From Fusobacterium varium (GTDB taxonomy: Bacteria; Fusobacteriota; Fusobacteriia; Fusobacteriales; Fusobacteriaceae): 64,000 nucleotides of DNA. Below are positions 19,262-29,187 of this stretch, piece after piece. The position numbers were made by a program, and so were the translations under genes. Each line of letters opens with the position of its first letter. The first letter of the stretch is position 1. The notes below the pieces were generated by a model, which saw only the letters and a list, made by a program, of their open reading frames with translations, made no database searches and was not told where the DNA came from. The stretch spans positions 1,116,001 to 1,180,000 of the forward strand of contig AP017968.1 in the NCBI GenBank assembly GCA_002356455.1, written 5' to 3'.

Positions 19262-21516
19262 TATTTTTTATTATCTATTTTTTTTATATTTTTACATTCA
19301 GGGTATCCTGTACAGGCAAGAAATTTTCCCCATCTACCTCTGCTGATTTTAAATGGTCTTCCACATTTTTCACATTTGCCAGCTGCTTTTAATATTTTTT
19401 CTTCTTCATCAGTAATCTTTTTTAATTCTGCTTTAAGTTGTACTACTCCATCTTTTTCTATTATTTGATTGTTAGCCAGCATTTTTCTAATTTCAGTAGG
19501 CAGAGGAGTTCTTATGTTATCTTCAGCAAATTTTTCACTTTCCAGATAACTTCCAAATCTACCAAACTTTAAAAGATACATTGAACCATTATCAGTATAT
19601 ACATCAGTAGGTCTTCCTTTTTTAGCTTTTACTATTTCTTCTACTTTTTCTTTTACAAATATTTTACCATTTTTTATATCTTCAGCAGGTATTTCCACAC
19701 CTTTAAGGGATATTTTTTCTTTGCAGTCATCAGATTCATTAGGACAGGCAAGATATCTTCCAAATCTGCCTGTTTTCAGAATCATGTTACCCTTTCCACA
19801 AGGACATGGAACATCAGATTCAATTGTTCTTGACATTTCTTCTTCAACTGTTATTTTAAATTTATCTATATAATGTTTAAGCTCTTTGTAGAATACTGAA
19901 AGAAGATTTACCCAATCTTTTTCTCCTTCAGCAACTTCATCAAGCTGATTTTCAAGTTCAGCAGTAAATTTAACATTCATTATATTAGGGAAATTTTCAT
20001 CAAGTTTATCTTTTATTTCGTAGCCTAGCGCAGTAGGACTGAAACTTTTCCCTTCAACTACAACATATTCTCTTTTTTTCAAAGTTTCTATAATAGTAGC
20101 ATATGTAGAAGGTCTTCCAATTCCTTCAGCTTCTAACTTTTTAACCAAAGAAGATTCAGTAAATCTTGAAGGTGGTTTAGTGAAGTCTTCTTTAATAAGA
20201 AGTTTTTCTAATTTAAGAATATCCCCTTCTTTTATAGTTGGAAATTCTCCAAGAGGAAGATCTTCTTCTTCTTTAAATATCTTATAATATCCATCAAATA
20301 TTATTTTATTGATAGTTCCTCTAAAATCGAACTTTTCATAATTGCATATTATTTCAAATTGCTCATATTTCATTGGAGCAAGCTGTGATATAAGAAATCT
20401 ATCCCAGATAAGCTTATATAGTTTATGCTGGTCTTTATCTAAAGTGTTTTTTAGATTGTCTGGAGTTAAGGCAATATCAGTAGGTCTGATAGCTTCATGG
20501 GCATCTTGTATTTTCTGTTTACTTTTAACAGTTTTTTGTACTCCCAGATATTCTTTTCCAAAATTTTCAAGAATATATTTTTTTGCCATTTCTACAGCAT
20601 CTTCAGATATTCTTGTAGAGTCAGTTCTCATATATGTTATAAGTCCTTTATGATTTCCATCTATATCAATACCTTCATATAAACCTTGAGCTACTCTCAT
20701 AGTTTTAGAAGCTGAAAAACCTAAATAAGATGAAGCTAGCTGTTGAAGAGTACTAGTTTTTAAAGGTAATGGAGAATTTTTACTTTTTTTAGTAACTTTA
20801 GCTTCTGTTACAGTAAAATCTTTTTTTTCTATTTTTTTTATTTCTTTAACAATTTTTTCATCAGTAAGTTTATCAAATTTTTTGTTATCTACCCTATATA
20901 AAGAAAGCTTTAATTTATTTAAAAACTCTCCCTTTACTTCCCAAAATTTAACTGGAATGAATTTTTTTATTTCATCTTCTAAATCGCAGATAAGCTTTAG
21001 AGCAACTGACTGAACTCTTCCAGCAGAAGTATTTGAAGAAATACTTTTCCATAGCAAAGAACTTATGCCATATCCCACCAATCTATCAAGTATTCTTCTA
21101 GCCTGCTGAGCATTTACCTTATCCATATCAATTTTTCTAGCATGAGATATAGAATCTTTGATAGCTGTTTCAGTTATTTCATTAAATTCTATTCTATTAC
21201 TGTCTTTTTCATCAAGTTTTAAAGCATGAGCTATATGCCATGCAATAGCTTCCCCTTCTCTATCAGGGTCGGAAGCAAGATATATTTTATCAGATTTTTT
21301 TGCAAGATCCTTTAAATTTTTTATTACATCTCCTTTTCCTTTTATAGTAGAATAAGAAGGTTGGAAATTATTATCCACATCTACACCAAGTTTACTTTTA
21401 GGAAGATCTCTTACATGACCAAAAGAAGCAACTACATGGAATTTTTTTCCTAAGATTTTCTCTATTGTTTTAGCCTTAGCTGGGGATTCAACTATAACTA
21501 AATTCTTTTTAACCAA
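19261..21516 (-). CDS. topA: DNA topoisomerase I
   Basis: This type IA topoisomerase of about 751 residues relaxes negative supercoils. The Toprim domain starts VIVESPAKAKTIEKIL and has the DPDREGEAIAWH metal motif. The active-site tyrosine lies in GLITYMRTDSTRIS. The C-terminus carries zinc-ribbon repeats (CPCGKGNMILKTGRFGRYLACP and CEKCGRPFKISRGRWGKFLAC). I prefer the TTG at 21516 because an upstream AGGGGTG then has normal spacing; a GTG at 21525 is possible. It is flanked by dprA and trmFO on the same strand. Confidence 0.95.
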   Translation of the reverse strand: MVKKNLVIVESPAKAKTIEKILGKKFHVVASFGHVRDLPKSKLGVDVDNNFQPSYSTIKGKGDVIKNLKDLAKKSDKIYLASDPDREGEAIAWHIAHALKLDEKDSNRIEFNEITETAIKDSISHARKIDMDKVNAQQARRILDRLVGYGISSLLWKSISSNTSAGRVQSVALKLICDLEDEIKKFIPVKFWEVKGEFLNKLKLSLYRVDNKKFDKLTDEKIVKEIKKIEKKDFTVTEAKVTKKSKNSPLPLKTSTLQQLASSYLGFSASKTMRVAQGLYEGIDIDGNHKGLITYMRTDSTRISEDAVEMAKKYILENFGKEYLGVQKTVKSKQKIQDAHEAIRPTDIALTPDNLKNTLDKDQHKLYKLIWDRFLISQLAPMKYEQFEIICNYEKFDFRGTINKIIFDGYYKIFKEEEDLPLGEFPTIKEGDILKLEKLLIKEDFTKPPSRFTESSLVKKLEAEGIGRPSTYATIIETLKKREYVVVEGKSFSPTALGYEIKDKLDENFPNIMNVKFTAELENQLDEVAEGEKDWVNLLSVFYKELKHYIDKFKITVEEEMSRTIESDVPCPCGKGNMILKTGRFGRYLACPNESDDCKEKISLKGVEIPAEDIKNGKIFVKEKVEEIVKAKKGRPTDVYTDNGSMYLLKFGRFGSYLESEKFAEDNIRTPLPTEIRKMLANNQIIEKDGVVQLKAELKKITDEEEKILKAAGKCEKCGRPFKISRGRWGKFLACTGYPECKNIKKIDNKK

Positions 21517-21610
21517 ATTTTTCACCCCTATTCAAATTCAAATTTTTGTTTACTATATTTCCGTTTCATTTTACTAAAAAATAATAAAAAAAGCAACAAA
21601 CAATTATATT

Positions 21611-22669
21611 TTAGTTTTTTCTTCTGTATTTTCCACCTGGAATACTTACTATGGCATGCTTTATTTCAAGGTCCATAAGTATGGATAAAATCTCACTTGC
21701 TTTAAGTGAAGAACCTAAAATAAGCTCATCTAAATTTTTTTCTTTTTCAAGTAAAGAAAATATTTTTTCTTCATAAGAAGTAAGATTTAAGTTATTATTT
21801 TTATTATTTTTTATTTCCCATCCATATTCTGTAATTATGTCTTTTATATCTGTTGTAAGTTTTGCCTGACTATTTTTTATAAGATTATTGCATCCTTCTG
21901 ATGAAGGAGAAAAGATATCTCCTGGAACAGCAAATACCTCCCTTCCTTCTTCTAAAGCTAATTCAGCAGTGATTAAACTGCCACCTTTTTTTTGACTTTC
22001 TATTACAAGAATTCCTCTGGATAGACCAACTATTATTCTGTTTCTCATAGGGAAATTATATCCAATAGGTTCTGTTCCTAAGGGATACTCACTAATTATT
22101 AATCCAGATTTTTCTATATTTTCCCAAAGTATTCTATTTTCTTTTGGATAAATAATATCAAGACCACTGCCAACTACTGCAATAGTTTTACCAGATTTAT
22201 CTAAAGTTTTTTTATGACAGATGCTGTCTATTCCAAGAGCCAGTCCACTAACAGTAGTTATTTCATTATTTACAAGATCTTCAGTCATTTTTTCACAGGT
22301 TATTTTTCCATAAATAGTAGCTTTTCTTGTACCAACTACTCCTATTCTTCTAGTTTCAATAAGAGAAATATTACCTTTATAATATAAGAAAACAGGAGGT
22401 TGGCTTATATTTTTTAACTCTTCTGGATAATTGCTGCTTTTTAAACTTAGTACTTTTACTTTGTTTTTCTTTAAATTTTCTATTTCTTTATCAAGAGATA
22501 AAGTCTTGGAGTTAATAATTTTTTTATACTCTCCATCATCAATATTAAAATATTTTTTTAGCTGAAATTCATCTAATTTAAATATATCCAAGTATTCCTT
22601 AAAAGCTGACATTAAATTACGGATAACACTGTCTTTGACACCTGCTGCCCTTAATTTATACCATTCCAA
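21611..22669 (-). CDS. dprA: DNA processing protein DprA (Smf)
   Basis: DprA loads RecA on incoming single-stranded DNA during natural transformation. The 352-residue protein has the Rossmann-like core with RRIGVVGTRKATIYG, the SGLALGIDSICHK motif, GSGLDIIYPKEN, MRNRIIVGLS and GGSLITAELALEEGREVFAVPG. A C-terminal winged-helix domain follows. The N-terminal 70 residues form the usual helix-hairpin region. It starts just upstream of topA with its own gap of about 90 bp. Confidence 0.93.
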   Translation of the reverse strand: MEWYKLRAAGVKDSVIRNLMSAFKEYLDIFKLDEFQLKKYFNIDDGEYKKIINSKTLSLDKEIENLKKNKVKVLSLKSSNYPEELKNISQPPVFLYYKGNISLIETRRIGVVGTRKATIYGKITCEKMTEDLVNNEITTVSGLALGIDSICHKKTLDKSGKTIAVVGSGLDIIYPKENRILWENIEKSGLIISEYPLGTEPIGYNFPMRNRIIVGLSRGILVIESQKKGGSLITAELALEEGREVFAVPGDIFSPSSEGCNNLIKNSQAKLTTDIKDIITEYGWEIKNNKNNNLNLTSYEEKIFSLLEKEKNLDELILGSSLKASEILSILMDLEIKHAIVSIPGGKYRRKN

Positions 22670-22681
22670 ATAAGCTCACCT

Positions 22682-23332
22682 CTATTTTATTTTTGCATAA
22701 ACTTTTACCAGAAGTTCTCTTATTATTTTAGAACCAGGGTATAGACTTCTTCCTTTTTCAAGAATATTTCTTGCATCTGTATAATTTTCAGTTGCCATAT
22801 ATATATCCCCCATACCAGCATATACATATTCGTCCTGTCTGTAATTCAAATATTGTTTAAAATCACTTAAAGCGTTGTCATAATTCTGAAGATTTCTATT
22901 AGCTATTCCCCTTCCAAGATAAGCCTCATAAAATGAAGAATCTATATTTAAAGCTTCATTATACAATGAAATGGCTTCTTCATTTCTGCCAAGAAATCTT
23001 GCTGCAGTTGCTGCTCCAAAAACATTTCTTATATCAGTTTTATCTAAAGAAAATACTTTTCTTGCACGATCATACTGATTCATTCTGAAATATTGATTTG
23101 CTAATTGAAAAATTACTTCTGTATTTCCATTTACAGATTCTATATAATTTCTTAGTTCTTCCTCAAATTGATTATTTAATCTTTTTAACCTTCCTCTATC
23201 TCTTTCAGCATCCATTTTAGCATCTATACTTCTCAAAGCCTCATTTCTATATTCATATATAGGTGTAATTTCTTCTGAAAAAGCTAAAGCTGCAGATAAG
23301 AGTATAAATATACTAATAAGTATCTTTTTCAT
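22682..23332 (-). CDS. Exported TPR-repeat protein
   Basis: The 216-residue protein starts with a signal peptide (KKILISIFILLSAALAFS) and then has about four tetratricopeptide repeats, clearest in AYLGRGIANRNLQNYDNALSDFKQYL. It is probably periplasmic and acts as a protein-binding scaffold; the partner is unknown. The start codon overlaps the 3' end of xseA by about 20 bp, so translation is likely coupled. Confidence 0.78.
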   Translation of the reverse strand: MKKILISIFILLSAALAFSEEITPIYEYRNEALRSIDAKMDAERDRGRLKRLNNQFEEELRNYIESVNGNTEVIFQLANQYFRMNQYDRARKVFSLDKTDIRNVFGAATAARFLGRNEEAISLYNEALNIDSSFYEAYLGRGIANRNLQNYDNALSDFKQYLNYRQDEYVYAGMGDIYMATENYTDARNILEKGRSLYPGSKIIRELLVKVYAKIK

Positions 23333-24533
23333 TTTTTATCTCCTTTACTAATCCTTTTATTAAACCATCAGCCATTTTAATATCAATTTCATCATCTATT
23401 GATAAATCACTAGTTTTTTTTATTGAAGTTCCATTTTTACTTACAACACTATATCCTCTTTTTAATGTTTCAAGAGGATTTAAATTAACTATTTTATTTA
23501 TTCTATTGTTTAAATTATTTTGAAGATTTTGTATATGACGTTCAAATGCTTTCTTTAAAAGATTTTCTTTTTCAATTATTTCTTGATTCTTTTCTTCGAT
23601 ATTTCTATTGAAATTTTTTATATAGTAATTATTTTCTCTTTTTTCTAATTCTCTTTTTAAAATTTCTATATAATTTCTCATGAGAGATTTTAAATATCTG
23701 TTTCTGTCCTCTATAGATTCTAAAGTTTTTATTCGTTCAGGAACAGATAACTCTACAGCTTGAGTAGGAGTAGCTGCTCTTGCATCTGCTGTGAGATCAC
23801 TAAGCAGGTAATCTATTTCATGTCCTACAGCAGATATAATAGGCTTTTCAGAATTATAAAAAGCAAGAGCTACTTCTTTCTCATTAAAGGACCACAAGTC
23901 TTCTATACTTCCTCCGCCTCTTCCAGCTATTATTAAATCAATATCTTTTATTTTATTTAAGGTTTTTATCCCTTTTATAATTTCTTCTTTTGCCCCAATT
24001 CCTTGTACTTTGGCAGGATAAACATAAATATTTATTGTATTATCTCTTTTCTTAATAGTTTTTATTATATCTTGTATAGCTGCTCCAGTATAAGCAGTAA
24101 CTACTCCAATATTTTTGGGAAATTTTGGGAGAGGTTTTTTATGAGAAGGATCAAAATACCCTTGATCAGCCATCTCTTTTTTTAATTTTTCAAGTTTAGC
24201 AAAAAGTTCCCCTAATTCATTTTTTTTCTCAATATGCCTTACAAGTATTTGAAAATCTCCTCTATTTTCATAGAAACCAACATCTCCAAATATCTTTACA
24301 GAATCTCCATCTTTTAAATCTTCTGCAATTCTTTTGAATTTATATTTGAAAGCAGCACACTTGACTTGAGCTTCTTTGTCTTTTAGATTGAAATACAAAT
24401 GACCACTTTTATAATAAGTTACACCTGACATTTCTCCTTCAAGAAAAAATTCCCTTAAATCGCTGTTTTCCTCTAAATAATTTTTTACTTTTTTGTTAAA
24501 TTCGCTTACACTATAAGTTCTTTCTTCAAACAT
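23313..24533 (-). CDS. xseA: Exodeoxyribonuclease VII large subunit
   Basis: XseA is the catalytic subunit of exonuclease VII, which degrades single-stranded DNA. The 406-residue protein has the N-terminal OB fold (FFLEGEMSGVTYYKSGHLYFNLKD), the catalytic region with GRGGGSIEDLWSFNE and SAVGHEIDYLLSDLTADARAATPT, and a coiled-coil-rich C-terminal part. It follows uvrB by 14 bp and overlaps the TPR gene. No xseB is visible nearby. Confidence 0.94.
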   Translation of the reverse strand: MFEERTYSVSEFNKKVKNYLEENSDLREFFLEGEMSGVTYYKSGHLYFNLKDKEAQVKCAAFKYKFKRIAEDLKDGDSVKIFGDVGFYENRGDFQILVRHIEKKNELGELFAKLEKLKKEMADQGYFDPSHKKPLPKFPKNIGVVTAYTGAAIQDIIKTIKKRDNTINIYVYPAKVQGIGAKEEIIKGIKTLNKIKDIDLIIAGRGGGSIEDLWSFNEKEVALAFYNSEKPIISAVGHEIDYLLSDLTADARAATPTQAVELSVPERIKTLESIEDRNRYLKSLMRNYIEILKRELEKRENNYYIKNFNRNIEEKNQEIIEKENLLKKAFERHIQNLQNNLNNRINKIVNLNPLETLKRGYSVVSKNGTSIKKTSDLSIDDEIDIKMADGLIKGLVKEIKNEKDTY

Positions 24534-24547
24534 TAAAAACTCCTTGG

Positions 24548-26530
24548 TTAAAAATCTAATAACAGTTTTTTAAGTTTAGTCATTTCATCTCTTTTTATAA
24601 TAGCATTTTCAAAATCTAATTCTTTAGAAAGTTTTGCTATTTGTTTCTGAAGTTTTATTATTTCTTTTTCAATATCTTTTCTAGATGTAAATGTTTTCTT
24701 AGACTTATCTTCAGTTTCATTGATATCTAATCCATAATCAAGATTGATTAAATCCTCACTGATTTCTTTAACAATAGTTTTAGGATCTATATTATTAAAT
24801 ACATTATATTCGTTTTGTATTTTTCTTCTTCTATTAGTTTCATCAATAGCCTGTTTCATAGAATCAGTCATGATATCTCCATAGAGGATAACCCGTCCTT
24901 CTATATTTCTAGCAGCTCTACCTATTGTCTGCACTAAAGATCTTCTGCTTCTTAAAAAACCTTCTTTATCTGCCTCTAATATAGCAACTAGAGAAACCTC
25001 AGGTATATCCAATCCCTCTCTTAATAAGTTAATTCCAACTAGAGCATCAAATTCGCCTTTTCTCAATCCTTTAATTATATCTATTCTCTCTAATGTATCT
25101 ATATCAGAGTGCATATATTTCACTCTTACACCAAATCCAAGATAATATTCAGTAAGCTCTTCAGCCATTTTTTTAGTAAGAGTAGTAACTAAAACTCTTT
25201 CTTTTCTATCAGCTCTTATTCTTATTTCTTCTAATAGATCGTCCACCTGATTTTTAGTTGGTCTTACTTCTATTACAGGATCAAGTATTCCAGTGGGTCT
25301 TATAAGCTGTTCTGCAATATGTCCATGTGAAGCTTCCATTTCAAAATCTCCAGGAGTTGCTGAGACAAATACTGACTGATCAGAGATTTTTCTAAATTCT
25401 TCAAATTTTAAAGGCCTGTTGTCAAGAGCAGCTTTTAATCTGAATCCATTTTCAACAAGAGCTGTTTTTCTTGCTCTATCTCCATTATACATTCCTCTTA
25501 TTTGTGGAATAGATATATGAGATTCATCTATAAATATAAGGAAGTCTTTTGGAAAATATTCAAGAAGGGTATCAGGAGTTTCCCCCTCTTTTTTTCCAGA
25601 AAGATATCTTGAATAATTTTCGATACCTTTGCAGTACCCAATTTCTCTTATCATTTCCATATCATATTCTGTTCTTTGTTTCAATCTTTGAGCCTCAAGA
25701 AGTTTTCCTCTTTTTTCAAAAGCTTCTACCTCTATTTTTAAATCTTTTTGTATTTCAGCAAGAATTCTTTCATTATCGCCATCTGCAGTAAGGTATTGAG
25801 TGGCAGGGTAAAGTACTATTCTTTCTAGATTTTTTCTTATTTTTTGTCCAGTAAGAGTATTTATTTCAGATATTTCTTCCAGATCATCTCCCCAGTATTC
25901 AAGTCTGTACCCAGTTTCCATATAAGATGGATAGATATCTATAACATCACCTTTTATTCTAAATTTTCCTCTTTCAAAAGCTATGTCATTTCTTTCATAT
26001 CTTATACTTATAAGTCTTTCAATAAGTTCTTTTCTATCTATTCCTGTCTGTCTGTCAATTGGTATAGTCATTTTTCTATATGTTTCAGCAGATCCCAATC
26101 CATATATGGCGGAAACGGAAGCTACTATTATTACATCTCTTCTATTCATAAGAGCAGCAGTTGCAGCATGTCTTAATTTTTCTATTTCATCATTAATAGA
26201 AGAGTCTTTCTCTATATATGTATCAGTAGTGACTATATAAGCTTCTGGCTGGTAATAATCATAATATGATACGAAATACTCCACAGCATTATCAGGAAAA
26301 AAACTTTTATATTCTGAATAAAGTTGAGCTGCTAATGTTTTATTGGGAGCAAGTATCAAAGCAGGCCTTTGTGTTTTTTCAATGATATTGGCCACAGTAA
26401 AAGTTTTCCCTGAACCAGTAACCCCAAGAAGTACTTGATCTTTTACTCCATTATTTATATTATCAGTTATTTTTTTTATTGCCTCTGGCTGATCTCCAGT
26501 AGGGCTATATTTTGAATGTATTTTAAACAT
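24548..26530 (-). CDS. uvrB: Excinuclease ABC subunit B
   Basis: UvrB is the damage-verifying helicase-like subunit of nucleotide excision repair. The 660-residue protein has Walker A GVTGSGKTFTVANI, the beta-hairpin segment YYDYYQPEAYI, DESH (motif II), helicase motifs V and VI (GINLLREGLDIPEVSLV, QTIGRAARN) and the C-terminal UvrC-binding UVR coiled coil (KLSKELDFENAIIKRDEM). Full length is normal. It is the first gene of the leftward uvrB-xseA-TPR run. Confidence 0.96.
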   Translation of the reverse strand: MFKIHSKYSPTGDQPEAIKKITDNINNGVKDQVLLGVTGSGKTFTVANIIEKTQRPALILAPNKTLAAQLYSEYKSFFPDNAVEYFVSYYDYYQPEAYIVTTDTYIEKDSSINDEIEKLRHAATAALMNRRDVIIVASVSAIYGLGSAETYRKMTIPIDRQTGIDRKELIERLISIRYERNDIAFERGKFRIKGDVIDIYPSYMETGYRLEYWGDDLEEISEINTLTGQKIRKNLERIVLYPATQYLTADGDNERILAEIQKDLKIEVEAFEKRGKLLEAQRLKQRTEYDMEMIREIGYCKGIENYSRYLSGKKEGETPDTLLEYFPKDFLIFIDESHISIPQIRGMYNGDRARKTALVENGFRLKAALDNRPLKFEEFRKISDQSVFVSATPGDFEMEASHGHIAEQLIRPTGILDPVIEVRPTKNQVDDLLEEIRIRADRKERVLVTTLTKKMAEELTEYYLGFGVRVKYMHSDIDTLERIDIIKGLRKGEFDALVGINLLREGLDIPEVSLVAILEADKEGFLRSRRSLVQTIGRAARNIEGRVILYGDIMTDSMKQAIDETNRRRKIQNEYNVFNNIDPKTIVKEISEDLINLDYGLDINETEDKSKKTFTSRKDIEKEIIKLQKQIAKLSKELDFENAIIKRDEMTKLKKLLLDF

Positions 26531-26655
26531 ATCATACCTACCTTTATTAATTCCTATTTTTAATTATACCATAAACTTTTTCTATATCTATCTTTTTTTA
26601 TTAATATACCTTTTATTTTTATTTTGTATTTCAAATAATTTTATTTTAAAATATA

Positions 26656-26684
26656 TTGAAAATATTTTTAATAAGTGATATAAT
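26656..26684 (+). promoter_or_regulatory. Sigma-70 promoter of the DUF2023-type gene
   Basis: TTGAAA (26656-26661), a 17-bp spacer and TATAAT (26679-26684) lie 28 bp before the start codon. Confidence 0.65.
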
Positions 26685-26711
26685 CAATTATAAATTTTTA
26701 GGAGGTAGAGT

Positions 26712-27041
26712 ATGGAAGTTTTTATACATCATATATATGAATATCAAAAAGGAATTAGGAACCTTATATTACACACTACAGATAAAAAAAATATTGAAAT
26801 TATAAAAGAAAAATTAAATTCTGAAAATATAGACTATATAATATATCCTTTAGGAAAACAGAGAATAAATGTATTTTTTGGAGCAAAGGAATGTGTAGAA
26901 GTAATAAAGAATATAAATAAACTTTCTTTAACAGCCTATACTCCTGAAGAAGATTTTATATTGGGAATAATGCTTGGATATGACAGAAAAAAACAATGTG
27001 AAAGATTTTTAAAATTTAAAGAGAAAGTAATAAGTGCATAA
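26712..27041 (+). CDS. Small DUF2023-like protein
   Basis: The 109-residue cytosolic protein starts MEVFIHHIYEYQKGIRNLIL, which I recognise as DUF2023-like. It contains FGAKECVEVIKNINK and ends in a charged helix. Function is unknown. It has a good promoter, a GGAGG ribosome binding site and its own terminator, so it is a stand-alone gene divergent from uvrB. Confidence 0.7.
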   Translation: MEVFIHHIYEYQKGIRNLILHTTDKKNIEIIKEKLNSENIDYIIYPLGKQRINVFFGAKECVEVIKNINKLSLTAYTPEEDFILGIMLGYDRKKQCERFLKFKEKVISA

Positions 27042-27045
27042 AAAA

Positions 27046-27073
27046 GGAAACTACTAAAGCAGTTTCCTTTTTT
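27046..27073 (+). terminator. Terminator of the DUF2023-type gene
   Basis: GGAAACT and AGTTTCC form a 7-bp stem with an 8-nt loop, followed by TTTTTT. Confidence 0.85.
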
Positions 27074-27175
27074 ATATAATTTATCTATACATATTTTAAA
27101 TTTTCTTATTTTATATAATGATATTTTTGTTTTGGTATATTTTATAATACTTATTAAATTTTTACATATTCTGTT

Positions 27176-28642
27176 CTACTTTTTCTTTTTTAAAGCTGAT
27201 ACTATAGAGAGAACAGTTAAAATTAAAAATACTATAGTTATTGGTCTAGTGTATAAGAAACTATATGATCCCTCATACATTAAAACAGCTTTTCTTAAAT
27301 TAGTTTCAAGCATTGGTCCTAAAATTACAGCTAAAACTATTGGAGAACTAGGCATTTTTATTTTTGACATTATATATCCAATTATTCCAAAAATAAAAGT
27401 AACTCCTACATCAAATAAGCTATTATTCATAGAATATGATCCAATAGTTGAAAGAATTAATATAGCTGGAATCATTAAAGTTTTAGGAATTTCAACAATT
27501 CTGCTATAGAATTTTATACCTGCTAATCCTATAAATAATAAAAGAATATTTCCAATTATCATAGAACTAAATAATCCATAAACAATTTCAGGATTTTGTT
27601 CAAAAAGTAGTGGACCTGGAGTTAATCCTTGAATTATAAGTGCTCCTAAAAGAACAGCAGCAACAGCATCTCCAGGCACTCCAAGAGTAAGCAGAGGAAC
27701 CAATGCTCCTCCAGTTACTCCATTATTACCAGATTCAGGAGCAGAGATACCAATAAGACTTCCTTCTCCAAATTTCTCATTTTTATTACTTCTTTTAGCT
27801 TCATTGTAACATACAAAGGCAGCAATATCAGCGCCAGCACCAGGAATAGACCCTATAAAAGTTCCAATAGCTCCACATTTAAGTATAGTTGGAAGACAAT
27901 GTTTTATTTCTTTCCAGTTCATATAGTTTTTATCCATAACAATATCTGTTTTTATTTCTTTTTCTCCTACTAAAGTTTCTATTTGATTAAAAACTTCTGA
28001 TACAGCAAATAATCCTATAAGAACAGGGATAACTGAAAATCCATTAAGAAGATCTACTACACCAAAGGTAAATCTGGGATAGCTTGTTATAGCGTCCATA
28101 CCAAAACAAGATATTAATAATCCTATCATACCTGCAATTATTCCTTTTAAAAAGTTTTCAGCAGATATACTTGCAATGATAGTGAGCCCAAACAAAGCTA
28201 AAGCAAAGTATTCAGGAGCAGAAAATCTCAAAGCAAATTTTGCTAGTACAGGTGATATAGTAATAAGAGCCAGACAACTGATAAGACCACCTAAAGCTGA
28301 GGCAATAGTAGATGCACTGAGAGCTTTTGCAGGATATCCTTTTTTTACTAGAGCATAACCATCAAAACAGGTAGCAGCAGATGCTGGTGTTCCAGGAGTA
28401 TTTAAAAGGATAGCTGAAATAGATCCACCATAAATAGCTCCTATATATATTCCTACAAGCATGATAAGACCAGTAACTGCATCCATACCAAATGTAAAAG
28501 GAAGAAGAATAGCAACTCCCATTGTTGCAGTAAGCCCTGGAAGAGCTCCAATAACAATTCCACCAGTTACTCCCAGAATTAGATAAAATAGATTACCTAA
28601 CAACAGAGCTGTAGATAAACCTTGTATTAAATGACTAAACAT
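27176..28642 (-). CDS. tctA: Tripartite tricarboxylate-type transporter, large membrane subunit (TctA)
   Basis: The 488-residue protein has about 11-12 hydrophobic segments and the TctA signature GSISAILLNTPGTPASAATCFDGYALVKKG. A second family repeat follows at GSIPGAGADIAAFVCYNEAKR. It forms the membrane channel that takes substrate from the TctC binding protein, powered by an ion gradient. It is the last gene of tctC-tctB-tctA. The substrate cannot be read from TctA; the shared operator with KDPG/KDG genes suggests a sugar acid rather than citrate. Confidence 0.92.
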   Translation of the reverse strand: MFSHLIQGLSTALLLGNLFYLILGVTGGIVIGALPGLTATMGVAILLPFTFGMDAVTGLIMLVGIYIGAIYGGSISAILLNTPGTPASAATCFDGYALVKKGYPAKALSASTIASALGGLISCLALITISPVLAKFALRFSAPEYFALALFGLTIIASISAENFLKGIIAGMIGLLISCFGMDAITSYPRFTFGVVDLLNGFSVIPVLIGLFAVSEVFNQIETLVGEKEIKTDIVMDKNYMNWKEIKHCLPTILKCGAIGTFIGSIPGAGADIAAFVCYNEAKRSNKNEKFGEGSLIGISAPESGNNGVTGGALVPLLTLGVPGDAVAAVLLGALIIQGLTPGPLLFEQNPEIVYGLFSSMIIGNILLLFIGLAGIKFYSRIVEIPKTLMIPAILILSTIGSYSMNNSLFDVGVTFIFGIIGYIMSKIKMPSSPIVLAVILGPMLETNLRKAVLMYEGSYSFLYTRPITIVFLILTVLSIVSALKKKK

Positions 28643-28667
28643 TTTATGTTTCCCCCTCTATTTTAAA

Positions 28668-29108
28668 TTAGATGAATAATCCTGTAGGTAAAGATACTTT
28701 AAAAGCATAAGTAAATAATAAGTACAAAGCTACAGGAAATATTACTGCAAATATTATGTTTAATATCTTAGATTTGCTCTTTAAAATAGTTATTACAACA
28801 AAAGCAAAGATTATAGTAGATATTAAATAACCAATTCTATCTATAAGAAATACATATACTGCAAAAGTAAAAATTACCATGAAAGTATATTTCATATTTG
28901 GATTATAAATACTTTTTTTATCTTTATTTCTTATACTTCCTATAAAAAGCATAGCAGATAGTATAAATAAAATAATTGCAATAATTTTAGGAAAGAAATC
29001 AGGACCTAGTCCAGAATCTCCTATAAAAGCCATATTAAATTGAGTAGATGAATAAAAAATAAAAGCACTAACTATACATAAAAATGCAGAAAAAATAGTT
29101 TCTAACAA
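28668..29108 (-). CDS. tctB: Tripartite tricarboxylate-type transporter, small membrane subunit (TctB)
   Basis: The protein of about 146 residues has four hydrophobic segments and is the poorly conserved small subunit of TTT transporters. I chose the TTG at 29108 (LETIFSAFLCIVSAF) because GGGGG lies about 8 nt upstream. A longer frame from an ATG at 29162 would have to start inside a terminator hairpin. It lies between tctC and tctA. Confidence 0.82.
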   Translation of the reverse strand: MLETIFSAFLCIVSAFIFYSSTQFNMAFIGDSGLGPDFFPKIIAIILFILSAMLFIGSIRNKDKKSIYNPNMKYTFMVIFTFAVYVFLIDRIGYLISTIIFAFVVITILKSKSKILNIIFAVIFPVALYLLFTYAFKVSLPTGLFI

Positions 29109-29126
29109 AATTAATCCCCCTTTTAT

Positions 29127-29155
29127 AAAAAAGGTTACTAATAAACATAGTAACC
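29127..29155 (-). terminator. Terminator/attenuator between tctC and tctB
   Basis: GGTTACTA (29133-29140) and TAGTAACC (29148-29155) form a perfect 8-bp stem with a 7-nt loop. Read leftward it is followed by TTTTTT. It separates the binding-protein gene from the membrane-subunit genes and should keep tctC transcripts in excess. Confidence 0.8.
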
Positions 29156-29187
29156 TTTTCATACATTAATTTAAGAATTTTATATGA

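Noticed and set aside
29109-29162. Longer tctB start at ATG 29162.
   Set aside because: That start lies in the terminator stem and has no ribosome binding site; TTG 29108 has GGGGG at proper spacing.
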